A stretch of DNA of 64,000 nt from VBAS01 sp964444975 (GCA_964444975.1 CAYUJD010000008.1:1-64000), one strand, 5' to 3'; shown: positions 15,680-24,660, counted from the stretch's first letter. Numbers and translations: made by a program. The notes: generated from the letters alone by a model not told the origin.

Positions 15680-17590
15680 TTACTTCACTTCCTCAAATGG
15701 CACATCCTGCACATTTTCGGCTCCATCGCCACCAGTTTTTTGCTGCTTACCGCTATCGGCGTCGCCTGGCTGTTGTGCACCGGCCTGTTGCTGTGCATTG
15801 TAAATATCCTGGCTGGCAGCCGTCCACGCATTGTTCAGCTCAGTCATGCTGGTTTCAATGGCCGCTAGATCCTGCGCCTTATGTGCTTCCCTCAACTTGC
15901 TGGCCGCAGTTTCGATGACCGTCTTTTTATCAGCCGGAATTTTTTCACCGTATTCCTTCAGTTGCTTTTCTGTCTGGAACACCAGGCTGTCGGCCATGTT
16001 CAGCTTATCCACCTTTTCTTTGGCGGCTTTATCGGCGGCTTCGTTCATTTTTGCTTCGTTCTTCATCTTTTCAATCTCATCCTTGGTAAGACCGCTGCCG
16101 GCTTCAATGCGTATTTTCTGTTCTTTGCCTGTGCCTTTGTCTTTTGCCGTCACATGCAGTATGCCGTTGGCATCAATGTCGAAAATCACTTCAATCTGCG
16201 GCACTCCTCTCGGTGCAGGTGGAATACCGTCGAGGTTAAAAATTCCGAGACTCTTGTTGTCTTTTGCCATACTGCGTTCGCCCTGCAACACATGAATCTG
16301 CACACCGGGCTGGTTATCGCTGGCCGTTGAAAAAATCTCGGACTTTTTTGTCGGTATAGTCGTATTGCTGGGTATCAGCGTGGTCATCACCCCGCCCAGG
16401 GTTTCAATGCCGAGGCTAAGAGGTGTTACATCCAGCAACAGCACATCCTTCACTTCGCCGGTGAGTACGGCACCCTGGATGGCAGCGCCTACAGCCACCA
16501 CTTCATCGGGATTCACTCCCTTATGTGGTTTTTTACCAAAAAATTTCTCTACCAACTCCTGCACTTTGGGTATGCGGGTGCTGCCACCCACCAGTATCAC
16601 TTCATCAATCTGCGATGTGCTCATGCCTGCATCTTTCAATGCCTGCTCACAGGGCTTCAGGCAGCGGTTAAACAGGTTGTCTGCCAACTGTTCAAACTTT
16701 GCCCGGCTCAGTTTTTTCACCAGGTGCTTGGGCACGCCATCTACAGCTGTTATGTAAGGGAGATTAATTTCAGTTTCTGACGATGAGCTCAGCTCAATCT
16801 TTGCTTTTTCAGCAGCCTCCTTCAGGCGCTGCAGGGCCATCGGGTCTTTGCGCAGGTCAATGGCTTCATCCTTTTTAAATTCTTCGGCCAGCCAGTCCAT
16901 CACCACTTTATCAAAGTCATCGCCGCCGAGGTGTGTATCGCCATTAGTACTCTTCACTTCAAACACACCTTCGCCCAGCTCAAGTATTGAAATATCAAAT
17001 GTGCCGCCACCAAGGTCGAAAACGGCAATTTTCTGATCATGCTTTCCTTTGTCAAGGCCATAAGCAAGCGCTGCAGCTGTAGGCTCGTTCACTATACGAC
17101 GAACATTCAGCCCGGCTATCTCACCAGCTTCTTTCGTAGCCTGGCGCTGTGCATCGTTGAAGTAAGCGGGCACGGTAATCACGGCCTCATGCACCTCGTG
17201 GCCAAGATAATCTTCAGCCGTTTTTTTCATTTTTTGCAGCACCATAGCCGAAATTTCCTGCGGTGTATAATGCCGGCCTTCAATGTCAATTCGTACGGTA
17301 TTATTGTCACCTTTTACCACCTTATAGCTCCAGTGGGTCATTTCTTCGGTCACCTCATCGTGTCGGCGTCCCATAAAACGCTTTACACTCATGATGGTGT
17401 TTTGCGGGTTGGTGATGGCCTGGCGCTTGGCGGGGTCACCCACTTTGCGTTCGCCATTTTTAAGAAAAGCCACTACAGATGGCGTAGTCCGCCGGCCTTC
17501 GTCATTCGCAATCACTACGGGTTCGCTGCCTTCCATTACTGCCACACAGCTATTGGTAGTGCCAAGGTCTATTCCTATAATCTTTGCCAT
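15680..17590 (-). CDS. dnaK: Chaperone DnaK (Hsp70)
   Basis: A 636-residue Hsp70, normal length. The ATPase domain opens with IGIDLGTTNSCVAVMEG and includes VPAYFNDAQRQATKEAG, the phosphate loop FDLGGGTFDIS and VGGSTRIPKVQ. The substrate domain contains LLLDVTPLSLGIETLGG. The C-terminus has a Gln/Gly-rich linker and the conserved ending DVPFEEVK. It folds and protects proteins with DnaJ and GrpE, neither of which is nearby. No CIRCE element was found upstream. Confidence 0.98.
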   Translation of the reverse strand: MAKIIGIDLGTTNSCVAVMEGSEPVVIANDEGRRTTPSVVAFLKNGERKVGDPAKRQAITNPQNTIMSVKRFMGRRHDEVTEEMTHWSYKVVKGDNNTVRIDIEGRHYTPQEISAMVLQKMKKTAEDYLGHEVHEAVITVPAYFNDAQRQATKEAGEIAGLNVRRIVNEPTAAALAYGLDKGKHDQKIAVFDLGGGTFDISILELGEGVFEVKSTNGDTHLGGDDFDKVVMDWLAEEFKKDEAIDLRKDPMALQRLKEAAEKAKIELSSSSETEINLPYITAVDGVPKHLVKKLSRAKFEQLADNLFNRCLKPCEQALKDAGMSTSQIDEVILVGGSTRIPKVQELVEKFFGKKPHKGVNPDEVVAVGAAIQGAVLTGEVKDVLLLDVTPLSLGIETLGGVMTTLIPSNTTIPTKKSEIFSTASDNQPGVQIHVLQGERSMAKDNKSLGIFNLDGIPPAPRGVPQIEVIFDIDANGILHVTAKDKGTGKEQKIRIEAGSGLTKDEIEKMKNEAKMNEAADKAAKEKVDKLNMADSLVFQTEKQLKEYGEKIPADKKTVIETAASKLREAHKAQDLAAIETSMTELNNAWTAASQDIYNAQQQAGAQQPGDADSGKQQKTGGDGAENVQDVPFEEVK

Positions 17591-17673
17591 ATAAAATTGA
17601 TTTTAAAGAGTTCAGTATTGATAGTCAATGATAGTGCCATCTGTGAGTTTAGTGCAAAATTGGCAGATAGTAA

Positions 17674-17822
17674 AAGTCATCTTAAAAGTAATTCCAGACC
17701 ACAGATTTCACAGGTTAAGCAAACAGATTGCACCGCTTTTATTCTAAAATATGAGAAATCTGTGAAATAAAATTTGTGTAATCAGTGGTTAATTGGGGTT
17801 AAAGTGACTTTTGAGATAGCTT
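17674..17822 (+). repeat. 149-bp MITE-like element, copy A
   Basis: Ends AAGTCATCTTAAAAGTA and TGACTTTTGAGATAGCTT, which are imperfect terminal inverted repeats. The interior ACCACAGATTTCACAG... to ...GTGTAATCAGTGGTTAATTG is also an imperfect inverted repeat, so the whole unit can fold. Two other copies of exactly the same length lie at 19850-19998 and, inverted, at 52944-53092. No coding capacity; no clear target-site duplication. Confidence 0.85.
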
Positions 17823-18015
17823 GTAGTTTTTGGTTTATAGTTTTTAGTTTGTCGTTAATATTCCTGACCAAATTTTTGATTGGTCCCCCGTCGGACCGGG
17901 TCATCCGGCCAGGCTTTCTTTATTTAGCCTTCGGAAAATTCTTGATCACAACCGCTAAAGGGCAACAATAAAACCCCTGAAATGCCTAACTTCAAACCAC
18001 AACTATAATTAATAA
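17823..18015. other. Intergenic between MITE-like copy A and the DUF456 gene
   Basis: T-rich word repeats (TAGTTTTTGGTTTATAGTTT) are followed by a GC-rich patch GGTCCCCCGTCGGACCGGG. No gene seen. Confidence 0.4.
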
Positions 18016-18486
18016 ATGGAATGGCTATGGATTATACTCGGAATTATCTTATGTCTGGTAGCCATTGCCGGCAGCCTGCTGCCGCTGCTTCCGGGGCCAC
18101 CCATAGCTTTTCTCGGTTTGCTGCTGCAGCAGTTGCGAAGCCCTTCGGCATTTGAAACCAGTTTTCTTTTATTGTTTGCCGGCCTGGTAGTTATTACACT
18201 TGTGCTCGACTACCTGATACCCATCTGGGGCACCAAAAAATTTGGCGGCACCAAATATGGCGCATGGGGCTGTACGCTGGGTTTCCTGGCCGCCTTCTGG
18301 CTGGGGCCATGGGGTGTTATCATCGGGCCGTTTGCCGGCGCATTTATCGGCGAGATGTTGGCCAGCCAGGATTCAAAAAAATCATTAAAAGCTGCTTTTG
18401 GCTCCTTTGTGGGTTTTTTGATGGGTTCCTTTTTAAAATTAGTAGTCTGTTTCTTCATGCTTTTTTATATCATCAAAAGCATTTAG
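18016..18486 (+). CDS. DUF456 family membrane protein
   Basis: A 156-residue, very hydrophobic protein with the DUF456 pattern. The first helix WLWIILGIILCLVAIAGSLL is followed by PLLPGPPIAFLGLLL, then VLDYLIPIWGTKKFGGTKYG and GCTLGFLAAFWLGPWGVIIG, ending in a fourth helix. The glycine-rich helices and LPGPP motif are the family signature. It is an inner-membrane protein of unknown function. It precedes the YdeI-type gene on the same strand. Confidence 0.88.
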   Translation: MEWLWIILGIILCLVAIAGSLLPLLPGPPIAFLGLLLQQLRSPSAFETSFLLLFAGLVVITLVLDYLIPIWGTKKFGGTKYGAWGCTLGFLAAFWLGPWGVIIGPFAGAFIGEMLASQDSKKSLKAAFGSFVGFLMGSFLKLVVCFFMLFYIIKSI

Positions 18487-18520
18487 CAATTTTCGATAAA
18501 TGCCGCCAATTGCAGATATT

Positions 18521-18528
18521 TACTTTTG
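18521..18528 (+). promoter_or_regulatory. Possible Bacteroidota -7 box
   Basis: TACTTTTG matches TAnnTTTG 17 bases before the ATG of the YdeI-type gene. No good -33 TTG at the expected spacing was found. Confidence 0.3.
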
Positions 18529-18544
18529 GAAAAAATGAACCGGT

Positions 18545-19207
18545 ATGCCTGCTTCTATTTCTGAAAAATTGAAAATAAAAACCGGCGATACGCTGCTTAC
18601 CCTGAATGCTCCCGCTGATTTTAAAAAAAAACTTAAAGGCTTGCCACCCGGTGTAAAAATTACCGACACTGCCAAAGACTATAACCAGCTTCACTGGTTT
18701 GTAATGAACCGGGCGCAACTGGAAAAAGAAATGAGCCGGATGATGAAACTGCTGAAGCCCGGCGTGATTGTGTGGGTGTATTACCCCAAAGGCACATCAA
18801 AAATTCAGACCGACCTGACAAGAGACAAAGGCTGGGACTGCCTGATGGCCGAAAACGATAAACTGACATGGATCAGCCTGATTTCTTTTGACAATACCTG
18901 GAGCACATTCGGCATACGGGCAAAAACTGAAGCCGACAAAGTGAAAGAAGCACAACCAAGACCTGAACGTGAAATTTTCAAATGGGTGAACCCGCAGACA
19001 AAAGAAGTGAAACTACCGGATGACCTGGCAACTATTTTAAAAAAGAATAAAAAACAGGCTGAGTTTTTCAAAACCCTTTCGTTTACCAACAAAAAAGAAT
19101 ACATCGAATGGGTGGTTTCCGCCAAACAAGAGAAAACAAGAACGGAAAGAATAAAAGAAACATTGGCAAGGCTGGGTAAAGGATGGAAGAACCCCCGGAA
19201 TATTTAG
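18545..19207 (+). CDS. YdeI/OmdA-type protein with N-terminal DUF3052-like domain
   Basis: 220 residues. The C-terminal part has LPDDLATILKKNKKQAEFF followed by SFTNKKEYIEWVVSAKQEKT and RIKETLARLGKGWKNP, the pattern of the OmdA/YdeI (bacteriocin-protection-like) domain. The N-terminal about 125 residues (LKIKTGDTLLTLNAPADF, LKPGVIVWVYYPKGTS) resemble DUF3052-type small domains. It is soluble and cytoplasmic. The biochemical role is not established for the family. An AraC-type regulator follows on the same strand. Confidence 0.78.
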   Translation: MPASISEKLKIKTGDTLLTLNAPADFKKKLKGLPPGVKITDTAKDYNQLHWFVMNRAQLEKEMSRMMKLLKPGVIVWVYYPKGTSKIQTDLTRDKGWDCLMAENDKLTWISLISFDNTWSTFGIRAKTEADKVKEAQPRPEREIFKWVNPQTKEVKLPDDLATILKKNKKQAEFFKTLSFTNKKEYIEWVVSAKQEKTRTERIKETLARLGKGWKNPRNI

Positions 19208-19385
19208 CTAAGAGTTTAAAGAGAGGAAAGAGAAAAGTAGGAAAGTAAAAGGGATAAAAGCATACAATCGGCAATGGGCAGGAAGCAAAAAATGAAACAG
19301 GCTGCCTGCAATAACCTGCAACCAACCTGGGCCCGGAATGTTCGGGGCCTCGGAGGGCTTACCAGGAACCAGCAACCAGCAACTC
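19205..19385. repeat. Word-repeat spacer (GCTAAGAG... family)
   Basis: Begins GCTAAGAGTTTAAAGAG, the same start as the spacer at 51957-52121. It then has AGGAAAG/AAAG words, a CTGCCTGCAATAACCTGCAACC block, a degenerate GCCTCGGAGGGCTT element and AACCAGCAACCAGCAACT immediately before the AraC-type ATG. It is non-coding; the open frame that runs through it is not part of the gene. Confidence 0.5.
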
Positions 19386-19799
19386 ATGAACCTGACTAAC
19401 GATACCTACTTACGGCTAGTGAACGCCAAACTCTTTATTGATGAAAACTATCATGAGCCGATTGACCTGGATGTGGTGTCGCGGAAAGCTTTTATTTCAA
19501 AATTTCATTTTCACCGGCTGTTCCGGCGCATTTACCGCAAAACACCGCATGAATATCTTACACGCAAACGGCTGGAAAAAGCCAAAGACCTGCTGGCCGA
19601 AAACAAACCCGTGACAGAAGTGTGTAACGAAGTAGGTTTTGAAAGCATCGGTTCCTTCAGCGCCTTATTTAAAAAAGAAATCGGCTTTGCTCCTACGTAC
19701 TACCGCAATATGGCCTGGCTGAAAAAACAGGAAGCCAAACAACAGCCGAAAAAATTTATCCCGCATTGTTTTATTGATTCGTATAAGCTGGACCAGTAA
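19386..19799 (+). CDS. AraC-type DNA-binding protein (HTH domain only)
   Basis: A 137-residue protein that is almost only the two-HTH AraC/XylS domain: SRKAFISKFHFHRLFRRIY (first helix-turn-helix), TPHEYLTRKRLEKAKDLL and the second motif VTEVCNEVGFESIGSFSALF followed by FKKEIGFAPTYYR. There is no N-terminal sensor domain. The ATG at 19386 is used because the sequence just before it is repeat DNA. A VOC-family gene lies downstream on the same strand beyond a MITE-like copy and may be its target. Confidence 0.88.
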   Translation: MNLTNDTYLRLVNAKLFIDENYHEPIDLDVVSRKAFISKFHFHRLFRRIYRKTPHEYLTRKRLEKAKDLLAENKPVTEVCNEVGFESIGSFSALFKKEIGFAPTYYRNMAWLKKQEAKQQPKKFIPHCFIDSYKLDQ

Positions 19800-19802
19800 C
19801 CC

Positions 19803-19846
19803 GCAATCAGGGAGTTACTGATTGCTGATTACATTTCATTTTTTAT
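19803..19846 (+). terminator. Hairpin after the AraC-type gene
   Basis: GCAATCAG/CTGATTGC, an 8-bp stem with a 7-base loop, starts 3 bases after the stop and is followed by a T-rich tract (CATTTCATTTTTTATT). It is a plausible rho-independent terminator, although the tract is offset by about ten bases. Confidence 0.5.
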
Positions 19847-19849
19847 TAC

Positions 19850-19998
19850 AAGTCATCTCAAAAGTATTTTCAGACCACAGATTGCACAAGATAAGCAAAC
19901 GGATTGCACCGCTTTTATTCTAAAATCTGAGAAATCAGTGAAATAATATCCGTGTAATCAGTGGTTAATTGGGGTTAAAGTGACTTTTGAGATAGCTT
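19850..19998 (+). repeat. 149-bp MITE-like element, copy B
   Basis: Same ends as copy A (AAGTCATCTCAAAAGTA ... TGACTTTTGAGATAGCTT) and the same length, with scattered substitutions in the interior. It separates the AraC-type gene from the VOC gene. Confidence 0.88.
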
Positions 19999-20065
19999 AT
20001 AAAAGCAAGATTGGATAAGACATTTGCAAGTGCAGGCTTTATTTTTACTTTCTAAAAATTATTTT

Positions 20066-20482
20066 ATGGTTACGAAACTTTCCCACACTTCCATCTTTGT
20101 CAGTGACCAGAACAAGGCCTACGATTTTTATGTAACCAAACTCGGTTTCAAAGTAAATACCGATGCCACAATGGACAATGGCTTTCGCTGGCTGACAGTG
20201 AACCCGCCGGAACAGCCCGACCTGGAAATCGTTTTATTTCCTGTAAATGGAGTCAATGGTTTTGAAGAAGATGTAAACAAGGCGCTTAATTTTCTGCTTG
20301 AAAAAGGCGTGATGGGCGCCGGCGCCATGTACACTTCTGACTGCCGCGCCACTTATGAAGAGCTGAAGGCAAAAGGCGTCGTGTTTAAATCGGAGCCCAA
20401 AGAACAGTTTTATGGCATCGAAGCCATCATCACCGACGGGTGCGGCAACTGGTTCAGCATGACGCAGCCTAAAGAAATGTAA
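20066..20482 (+). CDS. VOC family protein (glyoxalase/bleomycin-resistance fold)
   Basis: 138 residues from the ATG at 20066 (MVTKLSHTSIFVSDQNKAYD). The frame extends upstream but without a plausible start. It has paired beta-alpha-beta-beta units: FVSDQNKAYDFYVTKLGFKV with GFRWLTVNPPEQPDLEIVL in the first, and TYEELKAKGVVFKSEP with ITDGCGNWFSMTQP in the second. This matches the glyoxalase-I-like branch of the vicinal oxygen chelate superfamily. The substrate is unknown. An AraC-type regulator gene lies upstream. Confidence 0.85.
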   Translation: MVTKLSHTSIFVSDQNKAYDFYVTKLGFKVNTDATMDNGFRWLTVNPPEQPDLEIVLFPVNGVNGFEEDVNKALNFLLEKGVMGAGAMYTSDCRATYEELKAKGVVFKSEPKEQFYGIEAIITDGCGNWFSMTQPKEM

Positions 20483-20548
20483 AACCCGGGAATACGAAGT
20501 AGTACTCCGCAATTCCTTTTCCGCTCATTCGTTATTTTAGCGGCATCT

Positions 20549-21985
20549 ATGGACCTGAACGGAAAAGGAATACTGAGCCTGTTGATTTTAACAGCGACGT
20601 TTGCCTCCTGTTCAAAAAAAATTATTCCTGACAAACCTTTTCTTTCAAAAACAAATTTCCGCCTGGACTCGCTGCCAGAGTCGGAAATGAATGTGCCTAT
20701 ACAGGTAAATCTGAAACCGCTGTACCGGCTCGCTGAAAAAAATGTGGACACGGTTTTTACTTCGCCCAACTGGCCCGACGACTGGATAACGCCGGATTGC
20801 GCCAACCGCTACAAATATCATTTCCGGCGCGGGCCCCTGCAGATCACTGCTTCGGGCAATTCGATGAACATCGGTTTTACCGGTTATTATAAAATCATCG
20901 GCAGCACCCGGGCATGCATCGGCGGCACGGTGCTTTCGCCATGGACGCCGCCCTGCCGGTGCGGATTTGATGAAGACGAACGACGGGTGCGGGTTGATTT
21001 TACAAACAGCATAACCCTGTTGCCTGATTATAAAATCAAACTGACCATTAAAAGACAAGAACCTCAGCCCCTTGATAAATGTACCGTTTGTTTTTTCGGC
21101 GCCGACATAACCGGCCAGGTGATGAGTGGCCTGAAGGACGAACTGGACCTGGCAAAAAAAGCAATGGAGAATTCCTTGGGTGTTGTGGATATGAAACCGC
21201 AGGTGCAGCATATCTGGAACAGGCTTTCAGCCCCCTACAATATTTACAACCTGGGATGGCTGCAGATTAATCCGCAAAAAATAAAAGTGAATTCACTTTT
21301 TGCCCGCAACGATACGCTGAACATCTTTTTAGGTATGACGGCAAGACCATTAATCCGTTTTGAGAAACCGCAGGAACTGCTCACCCTGGTTCCGAACCTG
21401 GATAATTCAATTGCCCGTCCGGGCTTCACCATTTTTCTTGATGCGGTGCTGAATTACGATTCACTCAACAATATTCTGAACAGCCAGATCAAAGGGAAGC
21501 AATTTGATTTTGAAAAAGGGAAAACAAAAAAAAATATTGTGGTGCAGGATTGCCGTATCTATGGTTCGGGCAACGAAAAACTTATCATCAAGATGAGTTT
21601 TAGTGGCAGCAACGAGGGTATCGCCTGGTTCACCGGCAGGCCGCATTACGATGAAAACAGCCGCATGATTGAAATTCGGGAAATTGATTTTGACATAAAA
21701 ACAAAAAACCTGTTGCTGAAAACAGCCGACTGGCTTTTCAACCGCCGCATCACAAATGAACTAAGCCGTGCTGCAAGGTTTGATCTTTCAAACTACGTGG
21801 ACACCGCAAAAACATTAATCGCCCAACAGCTCAACAAAGAATGGATAAAAGGAGTGAAAAGCACAGGAGTAATAAATGACATGAAAATTGCCGGATTTTA
21901 TCCTTTGTCCGAATATTTCATTGTACGCTGCCGGGCCGGCGGTGACCTGGCCATCAGCGTAGATTCATTGGACTTAGGCTTCTGA
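20549..21985 (+). CDS. DUF4403 family lipoprotein
   Basis: A 478-residue protein with lipoprotein signal ILTATFASC (Cys at about 20). A long beta-rich body includes VPIQVNLKPLYRLAEKNVD, RRGPLQITASGNSM and repeated statements of LGMTARPLIRF/LDAVLNYDSLNNILN; these fit DUF4403, a Bacteroidota/Proteobacteria family of BPI/TULIP-like lipid-binding fold. It is presumably anchored in the envelope. The function is not known. Its stop overlaps the convergent GtrA-like gene by 12 bp. Confidence 0.82.
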   Translation: MDLNGKGILSLLILTATFASCSKKIIPDKPFLSKTNFRLDSLPESEMNVPIQVNLKPLYRLAEKNVDTVFTSPNWPDDWITPDCANRYKYHFRRGPLQITASGNSMNIGFTGYYKIIGSTRACIGGTVLSPWTPPCRCGFDEDERRVRVDFTNSITLLPDYKIKLTIKRQEPQPLDKCTVCFFGADITGQVMSGLKDELDLAKKAMENSLGVVDMKPQVQHIWNRLSAPYNIYNLGWLQINPQKIKVNSLFARNDTLNIFLGMTARPLIRFEKPQELLTLVPNLDNSIARPGFTIFLDAVLNYDSLNNILNSQIKGKQFDFEKGKTKKNIVVQDCRIYGSGNEKLIIKMSFSGSNEGIAWFTGRPHYDENSRMIEIREIDFDIKTKNLLLKTADWLFNRRITNELSRAARFDLSNYVDTAKTLIAQQLNKEWIKGVKSTGVINDMKIAGFYPLSEYFIVRCRAGGDLAISVDSLDLGF

Positions 21986-22480
21986 CACGTTTGCCTTGAA
22001 TGCGAACCGCTTTTGTGAAAAATAACTGAAGCTGACCACAAAAAAAGTGGTAGCTATTTTTGCCGGCAGCGGCCACCAGCCAAACACTTCCACAAACAAT
22101 TTCAGAAAACCATAATTCAGCAGAATGCAGATGAAAACCACCGTCAGGTATTTTGTCATCTGCACCCGCTTCCGCGTGGCTGCCGATTCAGGAAATACCA
22201 CATAACGCATCAGGAAAAAACCACTGAGAAACGTAACGGGAAAAGTAAACAGGAAAGCCGCGATGTGCGGACTGATGGCAATTGCCCCGATGTAAACAAT
22301 TTTTTTCTGCAAAATAATATTGTGTGTAAAAGTATAAAGCAGGATATCGAACAGGGTATTGCTGCCGCCACTGGCTGCATAGCGGAAAGTTTGCCTGTCC
22401 ATCACCTTGCCAAAAAAGGGATAAAAGAAATCAAGCAGCAAAATGATGTGGTCTTTTGCACTGTAAACAATCCGTTTCAT
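21974..22480 (-). CDS. GtrA family membrane protein
   Basis: 168 residues from the ATG at 22480 (MKRIVYSAKDHIILLL); an upstream extension in frame is not convincing. Four transmembrane segments and the GtrA pattern are visible: FRYAASGGSNTLFDILLY near the start, FPVTFLSGFFLMRYVVF in the middle, LTVVFICILLNYGFLKLFV, and FFVVSFSYFSQKRFAF at the end. GtrA-like proteins are small flippase-like components used in transferring lipid-linked sugars. No glycosyltransferase partner is next to it. Confidence 0.85.
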   Translation of the reverse strand: MKRIVYSAKDHIILLLDFFYPFFGKVMDRQTFRYAASGGSNTLFDILLYTFTHNIILQKKIVYIGAIAISPHIAAFLFTFPVTFLSGFFLMRYVVFPESAATRKRVQMTKYLTVVFICILLNYGFLKLFVEVFGWWPLPAKIATTFFVVSFSYFSQKRFAFKANVSEA

Positions 22481-22660
22481 GAAGCGACAAAGATACTGGT
22501 TGCTTTTGGCCGGTGCAATGGGGATTGAAGTTTTATACCGATTCATTCAGTGATTCTTTGCTTCGGCGGCATTTTATCAACTCATGATGCCCGGAACAGG
22601 GAGTTGGTTCGGGAAGCCTTTATCTTGCACATTCTCCTCTTCCACGCAGCCGGAATACGC

Positions 22661-22668
22661 TATTTTTG
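22661..22668 (+). promoter_or_regulatory. Possible -7 box of argS
   Basis: TATTTTTG, followed by CC, matches TAnnTTTG and ends 14 bases before the chosen argS ATG, implying a very short leader. A matching -33 TTG at normal spacing is lacking. Confidence 0.4.
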
Positions 22669-22682
22669 CCACCGCCAGAAGA

Positions 22683-24587
22683 ATGGATAACAAAGCAATG
22701 AGTACAACAGAAAAAATAAGACGGGTTTCAAAAGAAGCATTGGAAAAACTTTATGGATTAACCATTAATGCAAAAGACATCCAGGTAAATGAAACCAAAC
22801 CCGAGTTTGAAGGCGACTATACCCTGGTATTGTTTTCTTTTGTAAAACAACTGAAAAAACCGCCGGAGCTATTGGGAAAAGAAATTGGCGAATGGCTGGT
22901 AAAAAATCATGCCGGCCTGTTTGCGGCATTCAACGTGATAAAGGGTTTTTTAAACCTCAGCATTGCCGATGCGTACTGGAAAGATTTCCTTCAAACGAAT
23001 TTTGATGACCCTCATTATGGAAAAAAGAATTCTACCGGCAGAAGAGTGATGGTGGAATACTCCTCTCCCAATACCAACAAACCGCTGCACCTTGGTCATC
23101 TCCGGAACAATTTTCTCGGCTGGAGTATTGCCGAAATACTTAAAGCCAACGGTTGTGATGTAGTGAAGACCTGTATCGTGAACGACCGCGGTATTCATAT
23201 CTGCAAAAGCATGCTGGCATGGACTAAATATGCCAACGGCGCAACACCGCAGTCAACAGGCATCAAAGGCGATCATTTTGTAGGGGATTATTATGTCCTG
23301 TTTGAAAATGATCTGAAGACACAAGCCCAGCCGCTGATCGAACAGATTGAGAGAAACGATTTGTCGGCTTTTGCAGGCGAAGAACTGGAGGAACTGAAAA
23401 TATTAACACGGGTACTGGTAAAAGAAACCGACAAAGAAAAAATTGCCAAAGCAAAAGAACATATAAAAGAGATTGCCCGTAACCATACACCCGTTATGCA
23501 CGAGGCAAAAGAAATGTTGCGGCAATGGGAAGCCGGCGATAAGGATGTGGTGGAGCTCTGGAAGAAAATGAACGGCTGGGTGTATGGCGGTTTTGATGTA
23601 ACATACCAGCGCATTGGCAGCGATTTTGAAAAAATTTATTACGAAAGCGATACCTACCTGCTGGGAAAAAACATTGTACAGCAGGGATTGGACAAAAATG
23701 TTTTTTTCCGAAAAGATGATGACAGTGTATGGATTGACCTGACCGGCGACGGGCTGGATGAAAAACTGGTAATGCGCAAAGACGGCACGTCGGTTTACAT
23801 CACGCAGGACATCGGCCTCGCCGAACAGAAGTTTAAAGAATATAAACCCGATGAAAGCATTTACGTGGTGGGTGACGAACAGAATTATCATTTCAAAGTT
23901 TTAAAACTGATTGCTGAAAAACTGAAGCTGCCCGGAGCCGGAGGTATATATCACCTGAGCTATGGCATGGTAGAATTGCCCACCGGCCGCATGAAAAGCC
24001 GTGAAGGCACCGTGGTGGATGCTGACATCCTGGTGGAGGAAATGATTTCCATTGCCGGCAGGCACACCGAAGAACTGGGCAAGGTGAAAGATTTTTCTGC
24101 TGAAGAATTGCACGAACTGTACAACACCCTGGGGCTTGGCGCTTTAAAATTTTTCCTGCTTCGTGTTGACCCGAAAAAGCGAATGATATTTAACCCCGAG
24201 GAGTCTATAGATTTTCATGGCTTCACCGGGCCATTTGTGCAATACACACATGCAAGGATTAAGTCAATTTTGAGAAAGGAGTCAGGCGCCAGGAATCAGG
24301 AGCCCGGAGCAGGGAACTTGCTTAAATCAGAAAAAGCGCTTATTGTAAAGCTGGAACAATATTCAGCCATTGTAGAACAGGCGGCTGCAGAGCATAATCC
24401 GTCCGTAGTTGCTATATACGTTTTTGAGCTGGCGAAAACTTTTAATACTTTTTATACTGGACATTCGGTTCTTCATGCTGAATCGGAAGAAAAGAAACAA
24501 CTCCGGCTGATGCTGTGCGAAATGACAGCCAATGTGCTTGCTTCCGGTTTGAGCCTGCTGGGTATAAAAGCGCCGGAGAGAATGTAG
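22683..24587 (+). CDS. argS: Arginyl-tRNA synthetase
   Basis: A 634-residue class I synthetase. It has an N-terminal Arg-tRNA-synthetase domain (DYTLVLFSFVKQLKKPPELLG), the HIGH motif as HLGH at about 136-139 (PNTNKPLHLGHLRNN), a KMSKS counterpart GRMKSREGTV (about 434-443) and a C-terminal DALR anticodon-binding domain starting FVQYTHARIKSIL. The ATG at 22683 is used (MDNKAMSTTEK); MST five codons later is an alternative. Between ILRK and SEKALIV about 15 residues (ESGARNQEPGAGN) are encoded by an in-frame purine-rich repeat, an insertion in the DALR domain. Confidence 0.95.
   Translation: MDNKAMSTTEKIRRVSKEALEKLYGLTINAKDIQVNETKPEFEGDYTLVLFSFVKQLKKPPELLGKEIGEWLVKNHAGLFAAFNVIKGFLNLSIADAYWKDFLQTNFDDPHYGKKNSTGRRVMVEYSSPNTNKPLHLGHLRNNFLGWSIAEILKANGCDVVKTCIVNDRGIHICKSMLAWTKYANGATPQSTGIKGDHFVGDYYVLFENDLKTQAQPLIEQIERNDLSAFAGEELEELKILTRVLVKETDKEKIAKAKEHIKEIARNHTPVMHEAKEMLRQWEAGDKDVVELWKKMNGWVYGGFDVTYQRIGSDFEKIYYESDTYLLGKNIVQQGLDKNVFFRKDDDSVWIDLTGDGLDEKLVMRKDGTSVYITQDIGLAEQKFKEYKPDESIYVVGDEQNYHFKVLKLIAEKLKLPGAGGIYHLSYGMVELPTGRMKSREGTVVDADILVEEMISIAGRHTEELGKVKDFSAEELHELYNTLGLGALKFFLLRVDPKKRMIFNPEESIDFHGFTGPFVQYTHARIKSILRKESGARNQEPGAGNLLKSEKALIVKLEQYSAIVEQAAAEHNPSVVAIYVFELAKTFNTFYTGHSVLHAESEEKKQLRLMLCEMTANVLASGLSLLGIKAPERM
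24271..24318. repeat. Purine-rich word repeat inside argS
   Basis: TGAGAAAGGAGTCAG (24271-24285) is identical to a non-coding spacer stretch at 5244-5258. It continues as GCGCCAGGAATCAGGAGC-type words. In argS it is translated in frame without a stop. Confidence 0.7.
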
Positions 24588-24619
24588 CAGAATCAGTGCC
24601 CGATTTTTTTTTTGCAAAT

Positions 24620-24660
24620 AAAAAACCTCCACGACTGTGCGGAGGTTTCAATTTTTTTTT
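24620..24660. terminator. Bidirectional terminator between argS and TPR gene
   Basis: AAACCTCC/GGAGGTTT with a 10-base loop is flanked by A-rich sequence on one side and a T9 run on the other, in the gap between the convergent argS and TPR genes. Confidence 0.8.

Noticed and set aside
17591..17673. CIRCE or other heat-shock operator upstream of dnaK
   Set aside because: No GAGTGCT/AGCACTC pair was found in the leader.
22584..22682. N-terminal extension of argS
   Set aside because: The residues read like random translation and precede a -7-like box; the family start is at 22683 or 22698.
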